Shown in pieces: positions 28,271-37,197 of a DNA stretch of 64,000 bases. The notes under the pieces were generated by a model. The model was not told the DNA's origin, did no database searches, and saw only the letters and a program-made list of their open reading frames with translations. This DNA comes from Legionella nautarum (GTDB taxonomy: Bacteria > Pseudomonadota > Gammaproteobacteria > Legionellales > Legionellaceae): the NCBI RefSeq assembly GCF_001467895.1, contig NZ_LNYO01000024.1, forward strand, positions 62,001 to 126,000. The letters are read 5' to 3'. How positions within the stretch are numbered: position 1 is the stretch's first letter; each line of letters begins with the position of its first letter. Made by a program: the position numbers and the translations under genes.

Positions 28271-28578
28271 CCGTTCGGGCTGAGGTATCCCCACGAAATG
28301 ATGATTTAGGGAGTTTGTATTCATTATTCCGTTCAGCCTGAGGAGCACGCATGGCGTGCATCTCGAAGGCTTGTGGTGCTCGAAGGGCCTGTCCTCAGGT
28401 TCTCGAAGCCTGCCCTGAGGTTCTCGAAGGCCTGTCCTGAGGTTCTCGAAGGAGGGGGATTTTTGCGACACTTCGAGACAGCGCTGCGCGCTTCCTCAGA
28501 GCGAACGGCATAAACAAAACGATCAATGAACTAAACAGTCTATTTAATGTCGCGGGGATACCTCAGAGCCCGAACGGT
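28271..28578. repeat. Dispersed repeat with terminal inverted repeats, copy 2
   Basis: The most complete copy, about 308 bases. Left end CCGTTCGGGCTGAGGTATCC and right end GGATACCTCAGAGCCCGAAC are inverted repeats; the nested inner pair CCGTTCAGCCTGAGGAGC / CTCAGAGCGAACGG is present. It differs from copy 1 by an expanded 22-base tandem repeat. It separates the two paralogous genes B1 and B2. The rest of the 28187-28740 gap (28187-28270 and 28579-28740) shows no gene. Confidence 0.85.
28388..28452. repeat. Three tandem 21-22 base units inside copy 2
   Basis: CCTGTCCTCAGGTTCTCGAAG, then two further units with one or two base changes (28409-28430, 28431-28452). Copy 1 has fewer units, so this block varies in number between copies. 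Confidence 0.8.
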
Positions 28579-28740
28579 TAATTTTTGGAGCTACAACAAG
28601 ATCCAACATTTATTTAACTTAGCCCCTCGTTTTACCTCTTTGACTGAACTTTATCCTAACTGCATCCTGAAATTGCTTTGCTTATTTTATTTGTTTATAA
28701 CGTGTGCTTCTATGATATTTTATATGCAATTTGGGGAAAT

Positions 28741-29727
28741 ATGTCTAAAGAACAGTGGGTACGAAAATTAAAAGGCGCAGTTGAAGTCAATGCAAAAAAG
28801 CTTCAAGATTTGGCTAAACCCTTCGCTGTGTATTCCAAAACAGATCCCCGTGCGAAAGGGCGCCTAGGTGTGCGTCGCGATTTCCGATCCGATGATAAGG
28901 ATATGAATAAAGCAAAAAATGCACTTTGGAAGAGTTATGAAAAGCTTACTTGGACTAATATAAATTCGATACATGCGGAGATTCGTGCAAACTCTAGATA
29001 TGGATCTAGTTACTTGGAGTTTGAACATAGGAAAGACCAAGTAACAGGTGCAGATCTTTCAATGAATGATTGTCTCCTTCAAAAACTAGAACAAGTTGCT
29101 GAATGCTATCTAAGGCATCTTGAGCTCTTGCAGGAATGTCAGCAAAAATGGATTGAAGTGTATGAGAGTGAAGAAGAGAATGAAGAGTGGGATAGGGCCC
29201 ATTATTCACATATGTTGGATGCGATCCAATTTCTACAAAAAAAGATTGATAAGTTTTCTGCTGATCTCGACGCCTGTGCTTCATACCTGAGCGAGAGAGA
29301 ATTAAGAGTGCCGTCGCCAAATGAGGATTTAGAAGCCAGCTTGGCTAGTCTTAATGAGAAGTATCAGGCTGGCTATCAATCGATGAGTTCCTTTTGGCGA
29401 TGGATAAAATGGATAAAACAGAAATTTCAACGCAGCGAAAGGGATTTGGAAATTCAATTTCTAACCACCTTATCGGCAACAGAGGGTTGCACTGATTCAA
29501 TAAGAGTTAGGGCCGTTGAATTGGTACACAATAAAATTAGGGATGAATTCTTTGGCTCCGGTAGTAGGCTAAAAGATATATTGGACGTCCTCGCTCTAAA
29601 AAGAGAGAGTGTCGAGATGGGTGATGAAGATGAATTGTCCTCATTTATAACTGAACATGCTTTAGAGATGCCCGCAGAGTTAGCTGCCTATTACGAGACA
29701 ATGAAACCACAAGCTATGGTGATCTAG
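28741..29727 (+). CDS. Hypothetical protein, tandem paralogue B2
   Basis: A 328-residue paralogue of B1. Translation most likely begins at ATG 28741, with GGGGAA just upstream, which makes the N-terminus MSKEQWVRKL line up with B1; a frame from 28678 would add 21 hydrophobic residues without a ribosome-binding site. The protein is helical and charged, with repeated Glu/Lys heptads. B2 lacks a 20-residue stretch found near the N-terminus of B1. Function unknown. Confidence 0.72.
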   Translation: MSKEQWVRKLKGAVEVNAKKLQDLAKPFAVYSKTDPRAKGRLGVRRDFRSDDKDMNKAKNALWKSYEKLTWTNINSIHAEIRANSRYGSSYLEFEHRKDQVTGADLSMNDCLLQKLEQVAECYLRHLELLQECQQKWIEVYESEEENEEWDRAHYSHMLDAIQFLQKKIDKFSADLDACASYLSERELRVPSPNEDLEASLASLNEKYQAGYQSMSSFWRWIKWIKQKFQRSERDLEIQFLTTLSATEGCTDSIRVRAVELVHNKIRDEFFGSGSRLKDILDVLALKRESVEMGDEDELSSFITEHALEMPAELAAYYETMKPQAMVI

Positions 29728-29920
29728 CTGTAAGGTTGGTTAATAGAACTTGCTCTGTACCGCATCCCAAGTTGAGCTATCCCTCCTTTGCAGGGCTGAC
29801 AATCATATAAAGAGAGTAATTAATACAGATTCATGCCCAAAAAACAGAGGATGCTTCAGGTAGGGATTACGGGACTTGGGGTGACCTACAGGGTGAGAAT
29901 AAATTAAATTTATTGGCGTC

Positions 29921-29947
29921 GGATGGCCGTCAAGCGATCGACCATCC
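29921..29947 (-). terminator. Possible terminator after dksA
   Basis: GGATGG and CCATCC form a six-pair stem with a 15-base loop, about 25 bases after the dksA stop. AT-rich sequence follows on the minus strand but no continuous T-tract. Confidence 0.3.
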
Positions 29948-29969
29948 TGGTTAATTTGAGAGTTAACTA

Positions 29970-30446
29970 CTAACCGCCCTGGTTTTGGCGCTCTTTAATC
30001 TCAGAAAGTGTTTTACAATCGATGCAAAGCGTAGCAGTTGGGCGTGCTTCCAAACGGCGAAGGCCAATTTCGATACCGCAGGCTTCACAATAACCGAAAT
30101 CTTGATCACGCAAGCGCTCAAGCGCATCTTCAATTTTCTTGATTAATTTACGTTCTCGATCACGAGTTCTCAACTCAAGGCTAAACTCTTCTTCTTGACT
30201 CGCACGATCGGAAGGATCGGGAAAATTAGCAGCCTCATCTTTCATATGAGTTACTGTTCGGTCTACTTCTTCCATAAGGGATTGGCGCCAAGCAAGCAAT
30301 ATTTTTTCAATATGTGCTAGTTGCTTTTCGTTCATGTACTCTTCGCCTTCAGTTTCCTGATAAGGAGCTATTCCCATACTGCTAACGGCGTCATTTTTCA
30401 CGTTTTGTTTACTCTCATTGTTTGAATCAATTAATTGTTCTGGCAT
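29970..30446 (-). CDS. dksA: RNA polymerase-binding transcription factor DksA
   Basis: A 158-residue protein with the DksA coiled coil (about 40-110) and a C-terminal four-cysteine zinc finger (YCEACGIEI ... LCIDC). DksA binds the RNA polymerase secondary channel and, with ppGpp, drives the stringent response, which in Legionella helps trigger transmissive traits. The start is uncertain: the frame stays open up to an ATG at 30533, four bases after the prmC stop, adding about 29 residues unlike DksA. I chose ATG 30446 because AGGAGG stands four bases before it. It is the last gene of the hemA-prfA-prmC-dksA cluster. Confidence 0.9.
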   Translation of the reverse strand: MPEQLIDSNNESKQNVKNDAVSSMGIAPYQETEGEEYMNEKQLAHIEKILLAWRQSLMEEVDRTVTHMKDEAANFPDPSDRASQEEEFSLELRTRDRERKLIKKIEDALERLRDQDFGYCEACGIEIGLRRLEARPTATLCIDCKTLSEIKERQNQGG

Positions 30447-30539
30447 CATGCCTCCTGCTCTTGTATCTCTCCAACAAGCCAATATGGCATGCGATAGAAA
30501 ACCGCTAGGTATATCAAAAAACGGTTCAGCCATCAACCC

Positions 30540-31379
30540 TTATCGCTTACCACCACTGACTCGGTCATTACCTTGCCAGTCTTGCCAACACTGTAGTTCG
30601 CTATACCCATAATTATTAAGCATAGACTGTACAGCAGATTTTTGATCAAAACCATGTTCAACTAATAATAGCCCGCCCGGATGAAGCCTAGCAAGACTCT
30701 GTTGAATGATATATTTTATCGCTGCTAAACCATTGTTACCAGCGACTAAAGCTAAACTTGGTTCGAAGCGAACATCGCCTCTAACAAGATGGGGATCATC
30801 GACTGCAATATAAGGGGGATTAGTAATAATCGCGTCAAATTTTTGTGTTTCAGCGATTTTTTCAAACCAATTCGAATAGAAGAACTCAACATTAGTGAGG
30901 TTAAGCCGAGCCGCATTTTCTTCTGCAATCTGCAAAGCAGCGAGACTGCAATCACAGGCAAGCACTTGCCAATCGGGTCGCTCAGAAGCACAGGCTAAGG
31001 CGATAGCTCCACTTCCAGTGCCTAAATCAAGAATTTGAGCTTGAAATTTATCCTTAAGCATGGTTAGGCTAAGTTCAACGAGCAATTCGGTTTCTGGACG
31101 GGGTATAAGAGTATCTTCGCAAACTTTTAAGGGTAGGGACCAGAATTCTCTTGTACCCGTTAAATAGGCAATTGGTACCCCTTCAGCTCGTTTAGATAGG
31201 AATTGCTGAAAGGTTTGCCATTGCGCTTTGGTTAACTGTTCGTCTGGATGAGTATAAAGATAGGTGCGTGATTTCATGAGGACATGGGCAAGGAGAATTT
31301 CTGCATCCAAACGTGCGCTATCACTTTCAGCGGCAAGTTGAGCCGTAGCTTGTAATAGCGCCGTTTTTATCTCAGTCAT
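30540..31379 (-). CDS. prmC: Release factor glutamine methyltransferase PrmC
   Basis: A 279-residue S-adenosylmethionine-dependent enzyme that methylates the glutamine of the GGQ motif in release factors. The SAM site is [11 protein letters not shown] and the catalytic motif is NPPYI. The start ATG 31379 overlaps the prfA stop (ATGACTGA), the usual arrangement; an upstream ATG at 31409 inside prfA is less likely. Its substrate, PrfA, is encoded directly upstream. Confidence 0.95.
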   Translation of the reverse strand: MTEIKTALLQATAQLAAESDSARLDAEILLAHVLMKSRTYLYTHPDEQLTKAQWQTFQQFLSKRAEGVPIAYLTGTREFWSLPLKVCEDTLIPRPETELLVELSLTMLKDKFQAQILDLGTGSGAIALACASERPDWQVLACDCSLAALQIAEENAARLNLTNVEFFYSNWFEKIAETQKFDAIITNPPYIAVDDPHLVRGDVRFEPSLALVAGNNGLAAIKYIIQQSLARLHPGGLLLVEHGFDQKSAVQSMLNNYGYSELQCWQDWQGNDRVSGGKR

Positions 31380-32460
31380 GTCGTCCGAGCTCAGCAAGTA
31401 ATTCGGCATGATATTCGCGTTTCAGTGCATCAATTACAGGTGATAAATCCCCAGCGATGACCTCATTCAATTGATAAAGCGTTAAATTGATGCGGTGATC
31501 GGTTAAGCGCCCTTGGGGAAAATTATAAGTGCGAATACGTTCGGAACGATCACCGCTACCGACTAAAGATTTACGCGTTTGAGCCTGTTGCTGACGTTGC
31601 TTAGTTTGTTCGGCATCCAATAGACGAGTTCTGAGCAGTGACATGGCTTTCGCGCGATTTTTATGTTGAGAACGCTCATCTTGGCATTCAACGACTAGCC
31701 CTGTTGGCAAATGCGTAATTCTTATTGCAGAATCAGTTTTATTGACGTGCTGACCACCAGCGCCTGAAGAGCGGTAGGTGTCGATGCGTAATTCATCGTT
31801 ATTAATTTCAATATCATCAATTTCTTCCACTTCCGGCAAAATGGCGACTGTACAGGCGGAAGTATGAACACGACCCTGCGATTCCGTTTCAGGAACTCGT
31901 TGTACGCGGTGAGCACCTGATTCAAATTTTAATTGCGAATATACGGAATGACCGCTAATTCTCGCAATGACTTCCTTATAACCGCCATGTTCCCCATGAC
32001 TGGAGCTGACTACTTCAACTTGCCAGCCTTGCGTTTCTGCGAAGCGACTATACATACGGAATAAATCACCGGCAAAAATTGCCGCTTCGTCACCGCCGGT
32101 TCCGGCTCTTACTTCAAGATAGATATTGCGTTCATCATCTGGATCTTTAGGGATGAGATGCCATTGTAATTCCTCATCCAAGACCGCTAATTTTTCTTTC
32201 GCAGCGTCCAATTCATCCGTTGCCAGGGCAGCTAATTCTTTATCGTCGCCTTCGAGTAGTTCTTGGAGGGAGTTTAAGTTATCGCGAGTTTGCACATAGC
32301 TATTGTAACAATTAGCGACTGGTTCCAGTTGTGCGTATTCTTTTGATAAATTTTTAAATTTGTCGTGATCAGCAATGATAGATGCTTCCGAGAGTAGGCG
32401 GCCTACTTCCTGAAAGCGCTCGAGCATTTGTTCGAGTTTCGATTCAAGAGATTTCTTCAT
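31372..32460 (-). CDS. prfA: Peptide chain release factor 1
   Basis: A 362-residue class I release factor for UAA and UAG. The peptidyl-transferase motif is [13 protein letters not shown], the substrate of PrmC. Domain order and length are normal. The start lies 17 bases inside the hemA 3' end, so translation is coupled. hemA-prfA-prmC is a widely conserved gammaproteobacterial cluster. Confidence 0.97.
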   Translation of the reverse strand: MKKSLESKLEQMLERFQEVGRLLSEASIIADHDKFKNLSKEYAQLEPVANCYNSYVQTRDNLNSLQELLEGDDKELAALATDELDAAKEKLAVLDEELQWHLIPKDPDDERNIYLEVRAGTGGDEAAIFAGDLFRMYSRFAETQGWQVEVVSSSHGEHGGYKEVIARISGHSVYSQLKFESGAHRVQRVPETESQGRVHTSACTVAILPEVEEIDDIEINNDELRIDTYRSSGAGGQHVNKTDSAIRITHLPTGLVVECQDERSQHKNRAKAMSLLRTRLLDAEQTKQRQQQAQTRKSLVGSGDRSERIRTYNFPQGRLTDHRINLTLYQLNEVIAGDLSPVIDALKREYHAELLAELGRHD

Positions 32461-33718
32461 AAGATGTTTGAGTTAGGGTGGAATTAAATAAATAATGGAC
32501 TAAATCGAGGAGTTCTTCACGTCCATCCTGCGCTGCTTGGCGAAGGCCAACGGTTGGAAGATGCGTCAGCTTATTGAGTAAGCGCTCACAAAATTCTTGT
32601 AAGACATTATCATGGCCATAGCCGGCAAGCAGTTTTTCTTGGGCTCGCTGTAATTCGCGCTGTGCTAAATCTTGCATGCGAGTACGATAGTCGCAAATGA
32701 CATCTTTAGCGCGCAATGAGCGATGCCAGCGAATATAATTGTCTAATTCGGATTCGATTAATTGTTCAGCTTGAAGGGCAGCAGAGCGGCGCTCGTCCAT
32801 GCCTTTTTCGATCTTGGATTGGAGATCATCAATATTAAAAAGGTGAACGTTCTCTAAGTCTGCGACATCGGGCTCAATATCACGAGGGACCGCTAAGTCG
32901 AGAAAAAACATCGGCGCATTAGCTCGGTTACTCAAAGCGTGTTCAACCAAACTTTTATTAATAAAGGGTAGAGGGCAAGCAGTTGCTGAAATAACGACAT
33001 CCGCTTGGGCAAGATATTGGGGAATATCGCCAATAGTTAGTGCCTCGCCATCAAATGCTGCTGCAAGCTGTTTGGCATTTTCACTCGTGCGGCTTGCAAT
33101 GAGAAAACGTCTAACCCCTTGTTTATGTAAGTATTTAGCGACGAGAGTGGCTGTTTCGCCTGAGCCAATTAAAAAAACGTTTAAGTCGTTAAAATTAGAA
33201 AATAATTGACCGACAAGTTGCACGGCTGCGTAAGCAATGGAGACAGGGTTACTGCCGATACCACTGCGATTTCTGATGCGCTTGCTTGCGCTAAAAATGT
33301 ATTGAAAAACTTGGCGTAAATTAGTTTTAACTGTTCCGAGTTGGCAAGCATATTGGTAAGCCTGTTTCATTTGCCCCAGAATTTGTGGTTCACCTAGCAT
33401 CATAGAATCTAAACCACTTGCTACACGCAAAGTGTGGCGAATGCCCTCAGGGCCATGATGCATATAAAGGTAAGGAGATAGAGATTCAGCTGACAGTTGA
33501 TGCTGATGGGCCAGCCACGACGCGATGCTCTCCGGCTCATTGGTTTCACAGTAAATTTCAGTCCGATTACAAGTCGATAAAATAGCCGCTTCATTGACAG
33601 CATTAAGATTAACCAGATTATTAAGCAGGCTATCATGCATAGCCAGGGGCAGTGCGATTTTTTCACGCACAGACAAAGGAGCAGTTTTATGATTTAGTCC
33701 ACAAGCGACAAAGACCAT
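32444..33718 (-). CDS. hemA: Glutamyl-tRNA reductase
   Basis: A 424-residue enzyme that makes glutamate-1-semialdehyde from glutamyl-tRNA, the first step of haem synthesis. It has the opening GLNHKTAP, the catalytic cysteine in STCNRTEIY, the GEPQILGQ motif and the NADPH site [11 protein letters not shown] 33718 gives the family start; a GTG at 33736 has a better-placed AGGA and would add six residues, and the frame is open to TTG 33790. Haem synthesis at this locus is relevant to the haem sensor NosP only in a general way. Confidence 0.95.
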   Translation of the reverse strand: MVFVACGLNHKTAPLSVREKIALPLAMHDSLLNNLVNLNAVNEAAILSTCNRTEIYCETNEPESIASWLAHQHQLSAESLSPYLYMHHGPEGIRHTLRVASGLDSMMLGEPQILGQMKQAYQYACQLGTVKTNLRQVFQYIFSASKRIRNRSGIGSNPVSIAYAAVQLVGQLFSNFNDLNVFLIGSGETATLVAKYLHKQGVRRFLIASRTSENAKQLAAAFDGEALTIGDIPQYLAQADVVISATACPLPFINKSLVEHALSNRANAPMFFLDLAVPRDIEPDVADLENVHLFNIDDLQSKIEKGMDERRSAALQAEQLIESELDNYIRWHRSLRAKDVICDYRTRMQDLAQRELQRAQEKLLAGYGHDNVLQEFCERLLNKLTHLPTVGLRQAAQDGREELLDLVHYLFNSTLTQTSYEEIS

Positions 33719-34088
33719 AGGAAGTTTAAGACCCACAGAATAATCCTGGGATTGTAAACCATTAGGGGAAAAATTTGTAGCCTCAATCAAAAAGAGTGGG
33801 TTGTATAAGCTTGAAATGTCTTTTTTCTGTATTGACTGATTTTTTTAATTCTTGTAATTTCACGAGTCGTTAGATTTTCATCTACCAGTATTTGAGCAAA
33901 TTGACCATTTAACTTACTTTCCCCTAATGCTTATTTCAAAAAATAGAAACCCAGGAAATATTCGCTGTTGCTCTAAAAAAACATTTTTTTGCTAAAATTT
34001 GTACATGGGTTTCTCAAGTACTTTTGGTTAGCGCCGCTAACATTAGTAAGCACTTTTTGAACAGGTATCGTCCTGATAAGGGGTGGCA
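33719..34088. other. Divergent upstream region of hemA and a small-protein gene
   Basis: About 370 bases that must hold the hemA-operon promoter (minus) and a plus-strand promoter; TTGCTC at 33968-33973 and TAAAAT at 33993-33998 (spacing 19) is a weak candidate for the latter. No RNA gene, repeat copy or extra frame is seen. Confidence 0.4.
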
Positions 34089-34367
34089 ATGGATATCATT
34101 TTTCAAGGTAACCACAATAGTGAAGAGGCCGCGGAAAGTTTATTGAGCGTGCTGCGCTTGTTTAAAGAGCGGTATAAAATTGGAAATTTTCGTGAAATGC
34201 ATTTAACGGTTACTTTAGTCGATGATCAAGGTGATGATGTAGAGCTTGTGGATAGCGAAACCTGCCAGGCTTATCGAATATTTGAAGTTTACCGAAAAGG
34301 ACATGAGTTAAAAGGGCGAAAAGGGCAGCCGTTATTGCAACTCGTTGTTGATAATACGGTTAAATAA
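34089..34367 (+). CDS. Small hypothetical protein
   Basis: A 92-residue acidic, soluble-looking protein with no signal peptide. AAGGGG five bases before ATG 34089 supports this start over the GTG at 34083. The alternation of hydrophobic and charged residues (MHLTVTLVDDQGDDVELVD ... YRIFEVYRKG) suggests a small alpha/beta domain. It stands 43 bases before the M50 protease gene on the same strand and may be co-transcribed. Family not recognised. Confidence 0.75.
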   Translation: MDIIFQGNHNSEEAAESLLSVLRLFKERYKIGNFREMHLTVTLVDDQGDDVELVDSETCQAYRIFEVYRKGHELKGRKGQPLLQLVVDNTVK

Positions 34368-34410
34368 AGACGATTTAACATAAAGAAGCAAGTAGACCAG
34401 GGGGGAGTCC

Positions 34411-35484
34411 ATGATCTTGGCGTTACTTGCCATGGTTATCACTTTAGTTGTAGTAGTTGGTATCCATGAAGCAGGTCATGCATTAGCAGCGAAATTGTTC
34501 GGTGTAAAAATCAAGCGAATTGCTATTGGTTTTGGCAAGCCTTTGTTAACTCATAAAGATAAATCCGGCCGTGAGTGGGTTTGGGCTTTGTGGCCACTAG
34601 GCGGCTATGTGCATTTACTTAATTCACGAATCGAAAAAGTTCCTAAAAAAAACTACTCTCTTTGTTTTGATAAAAAACCCGTTTGGATGCGTTGTATCAT
34701 TTTAATTTCTGGGGCTTTAGCTAATTTGCTCACCGCTTGGTTTGCATTGACCCTCTTATTTATGATTGGGTTTGAACAGCAAAGGCCAGTTATTCAAAAA
34801 GTATTTATCCCCAGTATTGCTTCTGAAGCTGGGTTGCAAGCGAATGATCGGATTGTTAATGTAGCGGGGTGGAAAACAAATTCTTGGCAAGAAGTGGGCA
34901 TGAGTCTCATCATGGCGTTGGGAAAACCCAAGGTACCCGTTTGGATTAGTAATCATGAAGAAACTTTACATCAGGTTAATTTAGATTTGAGTCAATGGAA
35001 GTATCAAAAAAAGGAGCCTTCTTTATTGAGTGCCCTGGGGATTGAACCTGCTGCTACCAAGCTGCATACCCACCATGTTGCGGGTAAATCCTTTGGTTCC
35101 TCCGCCGGCTATGCTATCAAGCAATTAGGCCGCTTACTGACTTTCTTTGTGGTCATGCTTAAACAATTAATCACAGGAGTGCTTCCTTTTGCTGTTTTAT
35201 TGGGTCCACTGGGATTATTTGCTGCTTCGGTTAGTTCGTTTTTTCAAGGCATTGCCGTTTTTCTGTCTTTTATTGCGAGTTTAAGTTTGGCAGTGGGCTT
35301 CGTTAATTTATTTCCAATCCCGGGATTGGATGGCGGCTCAATTATCTATACCCTTCTAGAAAAATTGCGTGGAAAGCCTGTGCCCATTGCGCTTGAAGTA
35401 TTATTGCATCGCTTGGCCTTTATCATCTTTGCAGTCTTGTTAGTGCAACTGTTGATGAATGATCTACAGCGCTATTTGCACTAA
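34411..35484 (+). CDS. Site-2 protease, M50 family (RseP-like, one PDZ domain)
   Basis: A 357-residue intramembrane zinc protease. The metal motif HEAGH lies in the first membrane segment (residues 19-23), and the third ligand motif FPIPGLDGG near the end. One PDZ-like domain lies between (about 118-185). Canonical RseP has about 450 residues and two PDZ domains, so this is a shorter form; whether a full RseP exists elsewhere is unknown. GGGGGAG precedes the ATG. Its stop codon overlaps the convergent comF stop (TAA/TAG share bases). Confidence 0.85.
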   Translation: MILALLAMVITLVVVVGIHEAGHALAAKLFGVKIKRIAIGFGKPLLTHKDKSGREWVWALWPLGGYVHLLNSRIEKVPKKNYSLCFDKKPVWMRCIILISGALANLLTAWFALTLLFMIGFEQQRPVIQKVFIPSIASEAGLQANDRIVNVAGWKTNSWQEVGMSLIMALGKPKVPVWISNHEETLHQVNLDLSQWKYQKKEPSLLSALGIEPAATKLHTHHVAGKSFGSSAGYAIKQLGRLLTFFVVMLKQLITGVLPFAVLLGPLGLFAASVSSFFQGIAVFLSFIASLSLAVGFVNLFPIPGLDGGSIIYTLLEKLRGKPVPIALEVLLHRLAFIIFAVLLVQLLMNDLQRYLH

Positions 35485-36146
35485 ACCGCTCTTGCACAAC
35501 ACCAAAGATCAACTTGAGCGACGCCTTGTTTCTTAAAAACTAGCGCTAATTCATTGGCGGTGCTTCCCGTGGTTACCAGATCATCTACTAAAGTAATATG
35601 TTGATAAGAGGTCAATTGGCTTTGAAAAGCATGTTGTAGATTTTGTTTTCTTTGCTTTTTATTTAAGCTGGCTTGCGCTGCTGTATGAGTAATCTTTTTA
35701 CAAAGATTCAATTCGTAGGGTAGATCTAATTTTCGCGCTAAAAATTTGCAAAGTTCGGCTGCTTGATTAAAGCCCCTTTGCCTTAATCGCTTAGGATGCA
35801 AAGGAACGGGAACAAGACATTGTGTTTCTAGGGCGCCATTAGGTAAAGCGTTCAACATCAACCGTGCTAAAAAGCTCACTAAATAAAGTGCTTCATGATA
35901 TTTAAACTCATGTACTAGGGTCCGCAAGGGTTCTTCGAATAAATAAGCTGTTATGGTGTTATCGATAGCCGGTTTTTTTTTGAGACAAACTCCACAGCTT
36001 AAAAAAGTTTCATCGGGTAGCGGAAGAGCGCAATAACGACAAGCCGGACCAATTTGTTGAAATAAAGGGATACAGCTATCGCAAACTGCAAAGGGCTGAC
36101 GATGATATTGGGAACAAAGCACACAGACCGAAGGCAAACGCAGCAT
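35481..36146 (-). CDS. comF: ComF family phosphoribosyltransferase-like protein
   Basis: A 221-residue protein with an N-terminal four-cysteine zinc finger type (CVLC ... CDSC, CRYC ... CGVC) and a C-terminal phosphoribosyltransferase fold with the PRPP motif LVDDLVTTGST. ComF proteins act in uptake of DNA during natural transformation. I set the start at ATG 36146, which gives family length; the frame is open to 36284 but that would overlap the divergent bioC gene by 78 bases. Confidence 0.87.
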   Translation of the reverse strand: MLRLPSVCVLCSQYHRQPFAVCDSCIPLFQQIGPACRYCALPLPDETFLSCGVCLKKKPAIDNTITAYLFEEPLRTLVHEFKYHEALYLVSFLARLMLNALPNGALETQCLVPVPLHPKRLRQRGFNQAAELCKFLARKLDLPYELNLCKKITHTAAQASLNKKQRKQNLQHAFQSQLTSYQHITLVDDLVTTGSTANELALVFKKQGVAQVDLWCCARAV

Positions 36147-36206
36147 CTGTGTTATACTGGCGATTTTCTGACGCACGACGTTGGATTTCCATAATAATTT
36201 TAATCC

Positions 36207-37067
36207 ATGATGAATCTTAGAACTGAAATTTGCAATGCTTTTAGTAAGCATGCTACAGAATATGAACAAGCTGCAAAAGTGCAAAATGAAATTGGTGAGC
36301 GGTTATTCGAACGCCTACATTATTTAAAAATTAATCCGCGTTATGTGCTTGATTTAGGCTGTGGCACGGGTCTTTTTAGCAAGATGCTAAAAAAACTTTA
36401 TCCGCAAGCAGAGATTATTGGCTTGGATTTATCTTATGCGATGTTGCAACAAGCACAGAAAAAACAAGGATGGCGACGCAAATGGCCTTTAATTAATGCG
36501 GATATGGTCGCGCTGCCCTTTGTTGATGGCTTATTTGATTTAGTCTTTGCCAATCAAGTAGTTCATTGGGCGCAGCCGCTGTCAGCGGTCATTCAGGAAT
36601 TAAATCGCGTCATGAACGTGAACAGTTGTTTAATGTTTTCGACACTGGGCCCTGATACCTTCAAAGAATTAAAGCAGGCATGGTTACAAGCAGATCAATA
36701 CGCGCACACCAATGAGTTTATCGATATGCATGACATTGGTGATTGTTTATTAATGGAGCATTTTCTTGATCCAGTTGTCGATATGGAGTTATTGACAGTA
36801 CACTATCCTAGTCTCAATCATTTATTGCAGAATTTAAAAGCACAAGGCGTGCGTAACATTAATCAATCGCGCAATGAAGGTTTGACTGGTAAGACTTCGT
36901 GGCAAGCTTTTGAGTCGGCGTACCAGGTTTTATGTACAGCAGAAGGTAAATATCCACTGACCTATGAAGTAGTGTACGGACATGCTTGGAAAGGGAGTCA
37001 GCGGCGCTTGGAAAAAGGCACGGAAACCTTTATACCTATTTCCCAAATTCGGCGAAACCAAGGGTAG
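36207..37067 (+). CDS. bioC: Malonyl-ACP O-methyltransferase BioC
   Basis: A 286-residue SAM-dependent methyltransferase. It has the SAM motif DLGCGTGLFS, then NADMVALPF and FANQVVHW, and MFSTLGPDTFKELK, which is distinctive for BioC. It caps the malonyl group to begin pimeloyl synthesis for biotin. The other biotin genes are not in the window. It shares a 60-base divergent region with comF, and a hairpin follows it at 37094-37114. Confidence 0.9.
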   Translation: MMNLRTEICNAFSKHATEYEQAAKVQNEIGERLFERLHYLKINPRYVLDLGCGTGLFSKMLKKLYPQAEIIGLDLSYAMLQQAQKKQGWRRKWPLINADMVALPFVDGLFDLVFANQVVHWAQPLSAVIQELNRVMNVNSCLMFSTLGPDTFKELKQAWLQADQYAHTNEFIDMHDIGDCLLMEHFLDPVVDMELLTVHYPSLNHLLQNLKAQGVRNINQSRNEGLTGKTSWQAFESAYQVLCTAEGKYPLTYEVVYGHAWKGSQRRLEKGTETFIPISQIRRNQG

Positions 37068-37093
37068 GGTTAATGAAAACTCCTTTGTCGATA

Positions 37094-37114
37094 TCCCGTG
37101 GACAAGCCGCGGGA
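37094..37114 (+). terminator. Hairpin after bioC
   Basis: TCCCGTGG pairs with CCGCGGGA around ACAAG, 26 bases after the bioC stop. There is no T-tract after it. A similar CCCGTGG/CCACGGG hairpin follows enhC. Confidence 0.4.
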
Positions 37115-37197
37115 AGTAGAGATAAAGAGCAACACCATTAATAATGGCAGTGGTTAATAGGCTCTCATTGATTCAACCAAAATTGGAATAAATAACT

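Noticed and set aside
28179-28471. Two overlapping minus-strand frames across repeat copy 2
   Set aside because: They are made of the tandem CTCGAAGG units and disagree with each other in frame; not genes.
36147-36284. Longer comF start
   Set aside because: It would overlap the divergent bioC gene and add 46 residues absent from the ComF family.
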